A stretch of 30,534 bases of DNA from Chara braunii. Taxonomy: Eukaryota; Streptophyta; Charophyceae; Charales; Characeae. Shown here one piece after another: positions 17,977 through 27,392 of the stretch. The position numbers and the translations under genes were made by a program. The stretch covers positions 105,023-135,556 of the forward strand of contig BFEA01000367.1 of NCBI GenBank assembly GCA_003427395.1. Direction: 5' to 3'. Numbering within the stretch: the first letter of the stretch is position 1; every line of letters begins with the position of its first letter. The notes under the pieces were generated by a model, which did not search any database, had not been told where the DNA came from, and saw only the letters and a list, made by a program, of their open reading frames with translations.

Positions 17977-18014
17977 CTGTCTCTTATACACATCTAGATG
18001 TGTATAAGAGACAG
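17977..18014. other. Nextera mate-pair junction adapter left in the assembly
   Basis: CTGTCTCTTATACACATCT (17977-17995) is followed directly by its reverse complement (17996-18014). This is the Tn5 mosaic end twice, back to back, which is the known junction adapter of Nextera mate-pair libraries. It touches the N run, so it is an artefact of scaffolding or gap filling and not genomic DNA. Confidence 0.95.
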
Positions 18015-18020
18015 TCTTAT

Positions 18021-18038
18021 TTTTTTTTTTTTTTTTTT
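18021..18038 (-). repeat. Poly(A) tail of LINE-A (T18 on the plus strand)
   Basis: Five bases after the terminal hairpin in the sense direction. It is followed by TCTTAT and then by the adapter, so the target flank is lost. Confidence 0.8.
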
Positions 18039-18042
18039 AATT

Positions 18043-18064
18043 GCTCCATCTATTGGTGGGGAGC
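18043..18064 (-). other. LINE-A 3'-terminal hairpin
   Basis: In the sense direction GCTCC pairs with GGAGC around the loop CCACCAATAGAT. It is the same structure as in LINE-B, -C and -D and lies directly before the poly(A). Confidence 0.65.
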
Positions 18065-18139
18065 AGCACCTGCTGGAAAACGGGTCCAGCATCCCAGGAC
18101 ATTGTATCCATTGGTGAACATGCGAAAGCGAGATATGAT

Positions 18140-18345
18140 CTTTGACTGCCAGCATTGACTACCCCAATGGACCTGGGGGGTTAACTGCACAGCTTTGGAA
18201 GTTTTTGCCTCTTCGATCTCCGAGGAGATGCCCAATCCATCATTCATTGCGCTAGCAGCTTCCTTCCTACCTCGATAGTCTGAGAGTACCTTCCATCTGC
18301 CAGCATTGATTACCCTGGAAACCAGGGATTGACTGCGCAGATGGT
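18140..18345 (-). repeat. LINE-A 3' UTR: two modules with hairpins
   Basis: The flank AGCATTGA occurs at 18151 and 18302. The first is followed by CCCCA-7-TGGGG (18162-18178), the second by CCCTGG-AAA-CCAGGG (18313-18327). Both then have TT-A/G-ACTGC and CAG. Spacing is 151 bases, shorter than in LINE-B and LINE-C. Confidence 0.65.
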
Positions 18346-18576
18346 AAAGGAAAAGAGAATGATGTTTGAGGATGACACTGAGAATGTGTAGCTAGTGTCC
18401 CACCTAGGGGGGCAGCGGGGGATAACACCTTGATCAGTTTGGAATGATAGCCAGGGAAAGAGGATGAGGCGGGAATGGGTCCGGGAATTCAGACGGGGGT
18501 CGCATTAGAAAGGAAGGCTCAATATTAACCCAGTCGTTAAAGGCTAACTTGTAATCTCTAGAGGGACCCTGTTCTG
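18346..18576 (-). other. LINE-A 3' UTR, remainder
   Basis: Non-coding sequence between ORF2 and the modules. Nothing specific is seen apart from short C and G runs. Confidence 0.5.
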
Positions 18577-18846
18577 TCAATGCAATTCGGTCCCCCCCCC
18601 CCATTCCACCCGTGCTATCCCCCCCGTTGTCCCCCTAGCCAGCCAATCTGTGCAGAAGGAAGTAATTGCCTTCTTAATATCCCGGTCGGTCTGAAAGATG
18701 TCTAGCTGGGCCTCGAGTTTGCGCCACCTTTGTGTTAGCTCCAGCTCGATGAGCTCTTTAAACTGTCCTGTCAGTTCGGGGCCCTCTACCCTGACCCCTT
18801 CCAGAGCAACACCCATAGGATCGTCCATCTTCCTAGTCTGTACCAA
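18577..18846 (-). pseudogene. LINE-A ORF2 C-terminal helical tail
   Basis: An 89-codon open frame with the segment VRVEGPELTGQFKELIELEL, then QRWRKLEAQLDIFQTDRD and FCTDWLARG. LINE-B has VRLEGPEFTETIQQQIQTAI, then HWEDVKAQI and FCTRWLGGK at 26186-26413, and LINE-C has the second half at 15-242. The order relative to zf-RVT is the same. The function is unknown; the alternating hydrophobic and charged pattern suggests a coiled coil. The ATG at the start is probably internal to ORF2. Confidence 0.65.
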
Positions 18847-19319
18847 TTGTTCTCAAAAGTGGATGCTTGTGCGATTGCAGAGCAGTGACCTACCAGTATG
18901 GCCTGCCAGGACCATGGCCAAAGCGTTTCAGATCCCATTTTTCGCCAGATGTGATCCCACCAACGCCACGTTAGCAATGCGACAGGGCATTGCATGAAAA
19001 TGTGTTCGATAGTCTCGTTTCGCTTTTGCGAGGGGTAGGCTGCGACACATCTCTGGCACCACGGAAGCACTGCCCCTTTTTGTTCCTAGCGAGTGTGGTC
19101 TATCAACCAGGCATTTGTTGGCAGGCAGCGGTGGGCGATCTGCCACTGCAAGGCTCTGATTTTGGCCGGTCTCACCTTGGCCTCACTGAACCATTGAATT
19201 GGTGCCAAGAGGGTTTTGTCAACGTTCAGGTGCTTGGCCCACCTGTCTATAACCACCTGTCGAAGCACTCTCTTAGGCCGGAGCATCTTATATGTGGACC
19301 TAACTGATAGGGAGTGCAA
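18786..19319 (-). pseudogene. LINE-A ORF2 zf-RVT domain, in three frames
   Basis: The zinc-binding domain found after RT in plant LINE ORF2 proteins. It is read in three overlapping frames because of frameshifts: SEAKVRPAKIRALQWQIAHRCLPTNAWLIDHTR (19086-19319), then VPWCQRCVAAYPSQKRNETIEHIFMQCPVA and WRWWDHIW (18786-19070). The ligands C-x2-C and H-x4-C are present. The region probably helps ORF2 bind its RNA or the target DNA, which is inference from the family. Confidence 0.75.
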
Positions 19320-19376
19320 GTGGATCTGTTTGTTGGAAAAGGACCCAGGTCTTTGTGTTATTCTCCACTGCCACTC

Positions 19377-19835
19377 CTAAGGGTCCATGGCCAACTCATG
19401 GATGGGTGTCTGTGGCTGAAAAGCCGTGGCCTCTTTCCCCTCCCCTAATACCCGTATCATGAACACATCCAAGTTGTCCCGCCATTCGAAAGGGTTAGTA
19501 GAGCCCCGAAGCTGGTTCCTTGCGTTTATTGTGTAATATTCGGTCAGCACATCTGCAGGACGCACAGTATGGATTCTTCCTATCCTGCTAGGGTCGTCCT
19601 GAAAAGCCACCCAATCCCCTTCCTGGAATCTAGGTTCCCTTTTAAGCAGCCTGCACCAGACAAGCTGTATTGCTTCTGTAATCAACTGTAAATAACTCTC
19701 TATGTGGTGACAATACTGCAGGGAACCCGCAGCTGCGCTGCTGTCTTCCAGTCTTTCCTTTCCTGATCCAATAAATGGCCGACCCGTACCACTCCTTGCT
19801 TCCCCCACCCCATCCATGGAGCTGCTGAACTGCAT
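19377..19835 (-). pseudogene. LINE-A ORF2 linker domain of unknown fold
   Basis: A 152-codon frame between the RT thumb and zf-RVT. It has helices ending LVWCRLLKREPRFQEGDWV, then a beta-rich stretch (DDPSRIGRIHTVRP, TEYYTINARNQ, LDVFMIRVLGEG) ending TPIHELAMDP. LINE-B has the same order at 26904-27392: WWKILRKEPVLQE, then GNVVCCSSEGPVVVDIFNLG, LSRIRVLENGNKW and TPITQLRLDP. The GDWV start and strand spacing recall small SH3-like or Tudor-like barrels, but this is only a pattern judgement. I cannot name a family. Confidence 0.55.
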
Positions 19836-19871
19836 AGAACCTGGCCATGGTGGGGAGCAATCCAGCGGTTA

Positions 19872-20495
19872 CTAAAAAGGGGTTGGCGGTACACCTCTTC
19901 CCAAGCAGTCCGGTGCTGGTCTGTTAGGGAGGGGAAGCTGGCTCCGATTTTCCAAGATCGTGGGCCAAACTTCTGCTACTGGCTGGCCCTGTGTTCTTGG
20001 TGGGACCGACCAATAGCGGTCCTCTAACCACGTGAGGGGGTCCACCTCTGGCGGGGCGGACGAGGCTAATCGTGCAATGTGCTCAAGCGCCAATGTCCTC
20101 CATGGGCTTCTAGTGTTGAGGATCAGCATCTTCAGCCATTTGAGTCAGTGGGCCTGAACCTGCGTTGGAGGATCTATAATACCGAGACCCCCCACCCTCT
20201 TTGGTTGTATAACTGATTCCCACGCCACCCGACTCATCACATTTGCCCGCTCGTCATTACCCCGCTATAAAAAAGTTGCCGCCTTGGCCTTGAGGGCTTT
20301 GACGGTCGTCTTGCTTAATGGCCATAAAACTGATTTGTACCACAATGTAGCAAACACCACGTTGTTAATTGTCAGTGCCCTGCCAAAAACGGAGGTGTGC
20401 TTATTTCGCCAAGCGGTCAGTTTGACCAAGGCTGGTGTACTAATCCAGCTATCATTAGACGGTGGGCAACCATGGGCTGTCATGGTGACTCCCAA
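19872..20495 (-). pseudogene. LINE-A ORF2, region after the RT core (thumb)
   Basis: Two frames. 20265-20495 holds SVFGRALTINNVVFATLWYK, where GRALTINNVVxxxLWY is the usual post-RT segment of LINE proteins. 19872-20129 holds LALEHIARLASSAPPEVDPLTWLEDRYWSVP, matching LINE-B LTLEQIARLAPKTTSNINPLTWLENRGWSIP (27506-27787). At least one frameshift separates them. Confidence 0.65.
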
Positions 20496-20556
20496 AACGC
20501 GGACCGTAGCCTCCTAAGGGAACCAATGGACTGGGGACATCTGGCGGGTGCCCCCG

Positions 20557-21246
20557 TTAATGGTGAATCCTCCATCCTTGCGTTTTGCTTCCCCAATTTA
20601 CCACCATGTCAGACACTTCCGCAAACTTGTCCATCAATCGTCTAATTTCCACCATATTTTGACGTGTAGCATCCACCATAATGATGAGGTCGTCCGCAGT
20701 CAGCGAACATACTGGGACGGCCTCCACAGGGATCCGTATGATGCGAAGTCTTGTAATATCCTTGTTAGTACAAACATTGGCAAACAAGGCCTCCATAATA
20801 ATGAGGAAAAGAAAGTGGGCGATTGGGTCACCTTGGCGTACCGATCGCTCCAATTGGATTGGCGGGGCCAAGGATCCATTTATCTGCACCCTCGTGGTTG
20901 CATTGCGGTGGAGAATGCCTATCCACCTGCGAAAGTCTGGCCCAAAGTTCATTTTTTCCAGGCATTTGTCTAGGAACAGCCAATCGACATGGTCGTAGGC
21001 CTTCTCAAAATCGATAAATATGAGGGCGGCATTGTGCTTGGATTGTCGGGTTAATTGGATGACCTCATGGATTAGCAAGATATTTTCCTAGATTTGTCGT
21101 TGCTGCATGAATCTTGTCTGTGAGGGTTGCATTATATCCTCTAAAGACGGGATCATCCGATTTGCCAACGCTTTAGCTAACATGTTATAGACCACAGTAA
21201 GGAGGGTGATCGGTCTATAGTTCCTGATGTTAAACTTCTCCCCTTT
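20557..21246 (-). pseudogene. LINE-A ORF2 reverse transcriptase core
   Basis: Target-primed reverse transcriptase of the LINE. In sense order: NYRPITLLTVVYN close to 21225, a stop near 21090, then ALIFIDFEKAYDHVDWLFL (motif A), NGSLAPPIQLERSVRQGDPIAHFLF (motif B) and SLTADDLIIMVDA (motif C, TADD at 20689-20700). Motif C normally reads F/YADD; the first residue is changed but both aspartates remain. The frame ends at 20557. The protein is cut at its N-terminal side by the element border at 21246. Confidence 0.85.
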
Positions 21247-22318
21247 CAATGAGGAAATATTTAGTTAAAGTACTAAAGTTGCTTATCAAAACTGAGCGAC
21301 ACGGCCACTTAAATCTCGAAGCCAATCGTGATCTAAAAAGTACCCTTGTTGGTAAACCGAAGAATAAAAAAGGATGGATTACTGAAGAATCAAAAAGGAT
21401 GGATTGGATGTTATCATACACACCTACGATGTCAAAAAAATGTTCTCTAAGATTCCTCAGGATGAGGTGAGAAAGGCAGTAACATGGATTTTTGATAAAC
21501 AGAGAAACAAACGAAGGTGTTGGTTTTGGTTAAAGACTCAAGGACACGAGGCTGTCCCTGGGAAATCTGCAGGCGAGAAAGGGTGGAAATCAGAAGATCA
21601 TCGTTTTTTTTTCTACCAAATCCTGGTTGTATCGAAGCATCCTGTATTTCAGCAGATAAAGATTGAAGTAATACTGAGTGATCTTGAACTACTTACCTCC
21701 CTTTCACTGGATAATTTTTTCTTCCAGTCTGGGGGGAATCTGTTGAAGCAGAACAAGGGTATGCCAATGGGAGGACAGGCTAGCCCATCCCTCACATCCC
21801 TTGTCTGCATGTATGCAGAGAATCGTTTTTTGAAATCGCTCGGGAAAGAAAAGAAGTGCTTATTTGGAAAAAGATATGTTGACAACTTACTACTTTTGGG
21901 GTTCTTTAAAACCGGTGATAGTAAAGACAAGGCAAGAACCATATCACAGTTGAACTAGATCATGGGATGTTATAATAAAGAATTCCGTCTCGAGAGAACT
22001 GACAGCAACTTCATCATCGTCGATTTTCTTGAGACTCGAATTTTTGCGTTGAACTACCCTACGGAGGTCATTTCCATGCACAAGTTTCAGAACGGGGAAA
22101 GCATATGGATCAACCCGAAGGCACCCAGGTTCATGGTCACAAGGTGGTACCAGTCATTCAGATCGAGAGAACAGAAATTCGCGAGTACAATTAGGACCTT
22201 ACACAGGGTGGTCAGCAACACGAGCATCGACGCGTTGCTGCCACTGGGACTAATGACACATCACCTCGAACACAAGGGGGTGGGTTTTCCCACGGAGACA
22301 GTCCTTTCCGCTTTTTGA
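21247..22318 (+). pseudogene. Penelope-like reverse transcriptase, broken
   Basis: Plus-strand RT unlike the LINE and gypsy ones. IIHTYDVKKMFSKIPQDEVRKAV (21400-21480) matches the Penelope-like motif around SFDV-x-SLFTNIP. KGMPMGGQASPSLTSLVCMYAENRF (about 21756-21831) matches motif B. RYVDNLLLL (YVDN at 21875-21886) is motif C, where the second catalytic Asp is Asn. Further on are FLETRIF and INPKAPRFMV, then a basic helical segment RWYQSFRSREQKFASTIRTLHRVV. A frameshift lies near 21400 and a TAG at 21956-21958. No GIY-YIG endonuclease is visible. The N-terminal side is cut by LINE-A. Other RT classes with a YVDD box remain possible. Confidence 0.6.
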
Positions 22319-23268
22319 AAGTTCGCAAAAAGGATTGGGCGAAGGGTTTTGACTGATCTAGTCGAGAGGCTCATCAGATGGTACAGGGAACACGACGGGT
22401 AGGTTGCTGGCATCTCCTAAGATAAAGAGAGAGAAAAAAAACCGTGTGAGTGAGCTAGAGAAGCAAAAAATGGGCCGCACGCAAAGAAGGCCTGCGCCGG
22501 CGACCAGGACCAAGGGTCTAACGAAAAGGATTGGGGAACCGTTGTGGATCTGAGTCAGATCTGGGCGGGCGATTGCCTGCACCATACTTGTCGGAGTTGT
22601 ATCCTAGTGAGTGCTTTTTTAAATTTTTTCTCTGGACTGTTTATTTCAAATTATTTGTTATTATTTTTTGTTGTTGTTATTTTGTCCATTTTGGACAGAT
22701 TACGTCCGGCTGGGCACTCTAGGTCAGGGCTGCTTGACTTATCATGCTTTTGCATGCAAACGTGTTTTTGGGTTTCCCGTCGACTGGGAACTGGTACCAG
22801 GGACTGGAGTCATTTTTTTGTGAAAGTGGAAGTAGTATTTATAGAGCGAGCGGATGCCTCGCCGATCAGACTGAGTAGCATAGGGGAAGGTGGTCTGGAG
22901 CATGAGTTCTCTTTCCATGCTGTGTGATGATGCAGTTATGCTGCGACATTAAATCTCAACTGCATTGTTTCTTTAAGTTAATCTCCCTGCTTAGGTTACT
23001 CCCTGAAGTTGACGACTCCCCACAAATCCCGTGAAAGGAAAACACAGCTTATCGGGCAGGTGAAAAAAAAAAACCAAAAAAAAAAAGAACTTATTGGAGG
23101 TTAGGCTAGCTTTACTCTCAACGTGTGAAAGCAGTGACTGACTGTGACAACTTCTGCTGCTTCTTGTGATACAGGGCTTGTGCGCTCCTCAGAACAAGGG
23201 CCCTAATGTGTTTTACGATATGCTTGGCCAGTGAGGAAGGAAAGGTGGTTGTGTTCTCTCATCTGGGT
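22319..23268. other. No gene seen; probable 3' remnant of the Penelope-like element, then AT-rich DNA
   Basis: In the RT frame a further basic stretch (RIGRRVLTDLVERLIRWYREHDG, 22332-22400) follows the stop and may be part of the element. Beyond 22410 there are A-rich and T-rich tracts with only short random frames. Confidence 0.45.
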
Positions 23269-23280
23269 TCAGGAAACAGC

Positions 23281-23560
23281 ATGAGACATGATGGCAAGAG
23301 GATGTGGGGAACAGGAATTCATAATTGGTGCTGAACGGGGGACGGCAGGGGAGGGCGGAAGAGAGGGTTGAGGCAAGGGTGTGGGAGGGCGTTTCTCTTT
23401 TCCTTCTCGTTTATTAGAAAGAGCTGCCAAAATGTCAGACCAAGCTGGTGCAGGTAGTCTGACTGCTTTACCCATAGATAAGTAATAAGATAGTGGCATC
23501 TGGATGAAGGGGAGATGTCATGAGATGCAATGGCAAGAGGATTGTCGGGGACAGGGGTAG
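23281..23560 (+). repeat. Degenerate direct repeat, spacing about 239 bp
   Basis: ATGAGACATGATGGCAAGAGGAT at 23281 recurs as ATGAGATGCAATGGCAAGAGGAT at 23520, each followed by GGGGA/GACAGG and a G-rich stretch. Only the first 40 or so bases align convincingly. Confidence 0.55.
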
Positions 23561-23578
23561 GGGCTGTGGAGGGGGGTC

Positions 23579-23612
23579 GGGGGGGGGGGNGGGGGGGGGG
23601 GGGGGGGGGGGG
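23579..23612. repeat. Poly(G) tract with one undetermined base
   Basis: Eleven G, one N at 23590, then 22 G. The neighbouring sequence is also G-rich. It could fold as a G-quadruplex, and the N shows that the assembly is uncertain here. Confidence 0.95.
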
Positions 23613-23797
23613 TGTCAGGGTGGAGAGAAGGCAGGCAGGAGGACATGGGTAGGGGGTGAGGAGAGGGTGTGTGCGAGGGTACGCTCAGATGGAAGGAGAT
23701 AATCGAGCGGCCATTGGACGAAGTTCCACCACACTTTGGAAAACCGTCTTCTACAACTCTTTGTTGGAAAGTTGACAGCCTTGATCGAATGCTTGTC

Positions 23798-23875
23798 CAG
23801 TCAATGATTGTGACGAGAGTCCTGAAGGCCTGCACCGTGGTCTGCCGGTGCAGCTCCCCACCAATAGATCGGAGC
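23798..23875 (+). mobile_element. LINE-D, 3'-end fragment
   Basis: Plus strand. CAGTCAATGATTGTG is followed by CTGCCGGTGCAGCTCCCCACC and AATAGATCGGAGC, resembling the sense 3' end of LINE-A (CAGCAGGTGCTGCTCCCCACC then AATAGATGGAGC). The terminal hairpin GCTCC / GGAGC is at 23853-23875. A longer hairpin CTGCACCG / CGGTGCAG lies just before it (23830-23853). There is no A-tail and no coding part, so this is a very short truncated copy or a rearranged fragment. Confidence 0.55.
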
Positions 23876-24820
23876 CATCAACACCTCCGTGAGATCTCGC
23901 CTTGGGGGGTGAAATCCCGCTTTTGGGGGAGAGATGCTGCTTTTGGGGGTTGCTCGTATCATTTCTGTAGCAGGCTTCACCAGAGTGATGTGTCTTACAC
24001 CACCAGTACTTCTGAAAGTCGTGGCGCTCTGGGCCAAATGGGCACGGTCCAAATTCATTCAAGAACTGGCATTTAGTTAAAATTGGCATTTTTACTAGGC
24101 TACCAGAGGGGCCGGGAACTACTTGCCCGGGTGGGCCAAAAAAAAGCAAAAATAAAAAAAATAAAAAAATATATTTTTCTATTTTATGTTGTATTTAAAT
24201 CTGGTAAAGAATTTTTATTTTATTTTTCCCCCGTATAGTAGCAGTTTTTTCTTTTTTTTAACGAAGTATTCCCATTATGCAAAATTGCCGGGAACCGGGC
24301 CTGGCGTCCCTTACAAATTTTCACAGCCCCGGGCTCACTCCCGGCTACTGCGGCCGGGTGCGGACCAAGGCTGCAGGAACAGAACCAAACCTCAGCCCTT
24401 CAGGGCAATACAAAGAGCAGGAGCAATACAGGAACAAAAACGCCAACCAGTAACCCTATCCTACTGAGCTGTACTAAGCGCCAGGGAGGAAGTGACAACT
24501 GCAACCCTAGACAAGCGTTCGGCCGACAGTGCTTCCAAAGAACAGCCCAAATACAGCTGCTAAAAATACGGAGTAAAGCCCTAGAAAATCAATATCGAAA
24601 GTTGGATGCTTCGTATGAGATTACTGTACATACAAGGAACCAGACAGTTATACACACACGGGGTCCATTTAAACACCCCAGAAAAACAACACCATACTCA
24701 CAGTGCCTACTCATAAAGCCGAACCAGAATAAGAGGGAAAAAAAAAAAAAAAAAAACGAAAACGGAATCGGTCCCCTATTCATCTGCAATTGTAGCCAAC
24801 CTTGCAAAACTGCAAACCGC
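23876..24820. other. No gene seen
   Basis: It includes A-rich and T-rich tracts (24137-24260) and GGGAACCGGGCC-like text (24289-24300), with short random open frames only. An A18 run lies near 24739. Confidence 0.5.
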
Positions 24821-25330
24821 CCTGCCACCTGCGTGGCAGGGGACTGTGCCTACAGACCCCCGCAAAACCCACCCGCCTGCTCGTGATTCAGAGCGGATTG
24901 CACCACCAATTAACCCCTTACGCACCATGACCAAAAACAGCAACTCCCACCATGATGATGTTGTTGCAAACCAGTAGAATTACCCTACCACCTGCGTGGC
25001 AGGGGCCGAGGCCCCGCAAACCCACCCACCTCCTCGCGATATAGGGTAACCCACTCCCCCAATCTGTGTCACGCTGTATACGGATGCCTCTATGCCCTCC
25101 ATGAAGAGGGCCCTGCAGAGTGACGCTCACCAATCCATGTCAACAAAATCGAGTGATAGCAGAACCTGAAAGTACTGATAAGAAGACAGACGCCTATTAC
25201 ATCTTCAGCAATCAGCAGAGATGCCCTACCTCCCGCGCGGCAGGGGTCAAAGAACCCGCTAAACCCACCCACCTCCTCGCGATTTAGGGCAGTCTGCTCA
25301 CCAATCTCCGTCAACCCCGTATGAAACCCC
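24821..25330 (-). repeat. Three diverged direct repeats with a GC hairpin core
   Basis: The core CCTGCCAC-CTGC-GTGGCAGG (24821-24840, perfect 8-bp stem) recurs at 24984-25003 (CCTACCAC-CTGC-GTGGCAGG) and 25225-25244 (CCTACCTC then GCGCGGCAGG). Each is followed by CCCGC-AAACCCACC and CTCGTG/CGAT. The spacing is uneven (163 and 241). No coding function is apparent; the strand is not determinable and minus is nominal. Confidence 0.65.
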
Positions 25331-25523
25331 ACCGCCCACTATAATGGGGTTTCTGCAGAGCTACGGTTACTTGTACGTCTCTCAGCATCTCAAAACAAAA
25401 AGAAAAGGAACAATTAGGATGTCACGTAATAAGCAAAATTGCAATTGGTGATCCTCGCCAAACTGCATGGGACCCTATAGTTTTTTGTGTGGTCGTTTCT
25501 CCATCGCTAGCACCTGGGGAGAG

Positions 25524-25545
25524 GCTCCATCTATCGGTGGGGAGC
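25524..25545 (-). other. LINE-B 3'-terminal hairpin
   Basis: In sense GCTCC pairs with GGAGC around CCACCGATAGAT. A second, similar hairpin TCTCC / GGAGA with a longer loop follows directly downstream in sense (25500-25522), as if the terminus had been duplicated. Confidence 0.6.
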
Positions 25546-25574
25546 ATCACCTGCTGGAAAGTGGGTCCAGCGTC

Positions 25575-25990
25575 CCATTTACATACTGAATTCAGAGCAC
25601 ATTAGAGAACAATTGAGAGAGGTTCCTGCCAGCATTGATTGCCCTGGAAACCAGGGGATTGACTGAGAAGGGCCTGAAAGGGAGGAAAACCCCTTCACCC
25701 AGAACCAGGCGCCAGATATTTGCAGCTACACACGAGTTCCTCCCTTCCTCTATCAGACCCAGTCCCAGCTGTCAATTTCTTATATTGTCTGATAATGACC
25801 GGATTTAGAGTACTTTAGAGAACCAGTTGAGGGAGATTCCTGTGAGCATTGATTGCCTTGAAAGGCATGAAAAAGGGGATAAAGGAGGGGGGGGCGGGGG
25901 GGGGAGAAACTCTCTGCCCAGGACCGGGTGCCCAATACTTGCTGCAACACGCTAATTCCTCCCTGCCTCTATCATCCCCAGTCCCTAGAT
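25575..25990 (-). repeat. LINE-B 3' UTR: two tandem modules, period 214 bp
   Basis: On the plus strand, AGCATTGATTGCC lies at 25631 and 25845. Matching text surrounds both: TTAGAGAAC-A-TTGAG before, and CCCAG-ACC-GG-GCC then TTCCTCCCT-CCTCTATCA after. The hairpins differ: CCCTGG-AAA-CCAGGG (25642-25656) and TGCCTT-GA-AAGGCA (25854-25867). Confidence 0.75.
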
Positions 25991-26185
25991 ACATATACCA
26001 GACCCCTTCCTACCCTCTCTTCCTTTCTCCCTGCTCCCCGTTCCTCTCTAGCTCCCGTACCATCTCAAATCCACCAGACTATTGGTGGGGGGTAGGGAAG
26101 GGGTCAGGGAAATCATCCGTTGTTCTCATTGGAATTGAGGAGTCCACCTTGGTCCAATCATGGAAATACAGCCGATAGTCTTTAC

Positions 26186-26413
26186 TCAACCCTTCCTCTT
26201 CTTGATTCCTCCCTGTGTTCCTTTCATCTTCCCCCCCATTTTTCCCCCGAGCCATCTTGTGCAGAAGTCCTGCACTTTTTGGTCTGTGTCATGTTGTGTA
26301 TGTGTGTGGCGGATTTGGGCTTTGACATCTTCCCAATGAGTTGCTATCGCTGTTTGGATTTGTTGTTGTATGGTTTCAGTGAATTCAGGGCCTTCCAGTC
26401 TCACCCTGTCCAT
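26186..26413 (-). pseudogene. LINE-B ORF2 C-terminal helical tail
   Basis: A 75-codon frame matching the LINE-A tail: VRLEGPEFTETIQQQIQTAI, then HWEDVKAQIRHTHTQHDTDQ and FCTRWLGGK, followed by a basic Gly/Lys-rich end. It follows zf-RVT after one frame change. The stop at 26186 is probably the natural end of ORF2, because the 3' UTR modules begin about 200 bases later in sense. Confidence 0.65.
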
Positions 26414-26431
26414 TTCGTATGTACAACGACG

Positions 26432-26911
26432 TCAGACTCTCCAAAGCGCCCATAACAACACTTCCCTACGTCCCAATTTAAAGATGTTGTGGGTGAAGTC
26501 GTCCACCTGCTCTGCAGGCCATGTTTCTAGTAGCAATGCTTTCCAATCCCATGGCCAGGGTGTCGTTACTTCAAGCTGGTCCCAGATCCGGTCCCACCAG
26601 CGCCCGAGCCAGATTGCTCCAGGACATTGCAAGAAGATATGTTTTATTGTTTTTGGCCTTTTTCTGGATGGGAAGGAATCAGAGCAAAGTTTGCACCATG
26701 GCACGGCCCGCCCACTTTGTTCCAAAGATGTCCTGCCTATTAACCAGTCATTCGGTGGTAGACAACGATGTTCTACCTGCCATTGGAGGGAGGCCAGTTT
26801 CGCCGGTTTCATCTTAACTAGTTGGAACCATTTGACTCTCCGAAGTGATTCCTTACTAATGTTCAGGTGCTTCATCCATCTAGCCTCCACTTGGTCCCGT
26901 AGATTAGTCAC
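26432..26911 (-). pseudogene. LINE-B ORF2 zf-RVT domain
   Basis: A single 159-codon frame with the whole domain: KMKPAKLASLQWQVEHRCLP, then VPWCKLCSDSFPSRKRPKTI and KHIFLQCPGAIW, then GRWWDRIWDQL. The ligands C-x2-C and H-x4-C are intact. The preceding helix (VEARWMKHLNISKESL) and the following tryptophan-rich stretch (PWPWDWKALLLETW) also match LINE-A. This is the best-preserved domain of the element. Confidence 0.8.
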
Positions 26912-27392
26912 GGGATGGAGTGACTGTTATTCTGTGTAATTTTCTGATACATGTCTTTCCCCTTCCGGAGGGAACAATCCATGTCCACTCCATTGGGTCT
27001 AGACGCAGTTGAGTGATCGGAGTACTTGGGAGGAAGGTCATCCATTTATTTCCATTTTCCAGCACTCTGATTCTTGACAGTTCCTTTTTTTGGAAAAATT
27101 TTGTTTGTGCTGGCACGGGTCTAAGTAAAATGTTGTCATTGCCCAAATTAAATATATCAACTACTACCGGTCCTTCGGAGCTGCAACACACCACATTGCC
27201 CACCTCTCCCTAACTGCTCGAGATTTGCACCGAGTCGGATTCCTGGAGAACGGGTTCTTTTCTTAGAATTTTCCACCAGCTCAAGGGGATCCGTTCTATT
27301 ATGTCCTCAAGTGCGGCTTTCGATCTATGGCTATATCTCAGTTTTGCTTGAGAAGATCCCGATCGATCCAGTCCATTGTGGTTGTGTCCCAA
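26904..27392 (-). pseudogene. LINE-B ORF2 linker domain of unknown fold
   Basis: Two frames. 27210-27392 has AALEDIIERIPLSWWKILRKEPVLQESD. 26904-27203 has the beta-rich half, GNVVCCSSEGPVVVDIFNLG, LSRIRVLENGNKWMTF and TPITQLRLDP. It is colinear with LINE-A 19377-19835. A stop or frameshift separates the halves. The family is not recognised. Confidence 0.5.

Larger units (their letters stand above)
18021..21246 (-). mobile_element. LINE-A, 5'-truncated non-LTR retrotransposon
   Basis: On the minus strand: RT core, thumb, linker domain, zf-RVT, helical tail, a 3' UTR with two modules, a terminal hairpin and a poly(A) of 18. It begins inside ORF2, just before the RT motif NYRPITLL, so the endonuclease is missing. 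5' truncation of this kind is usual for LINEs. The border with the Penelope-like fragment at 21246 is abrupt. All coding parts carry frameshifts or stops. Confidence 0.85.

Noticed and set aside
17209-18158. Long open frames spanning the N run.
   Set aside because: They exist only because undetermined bases contain no stops. Their ends translate the adapter.
22358-22585. Hydrophobic 75-codon frame on the minus strand as a membrane protein.
   Set aside because: It is antisense to the basic, A-rich remnant after the Penelope-like RT. Purine-rich sense DNA gives hydrophobic antisense translations.
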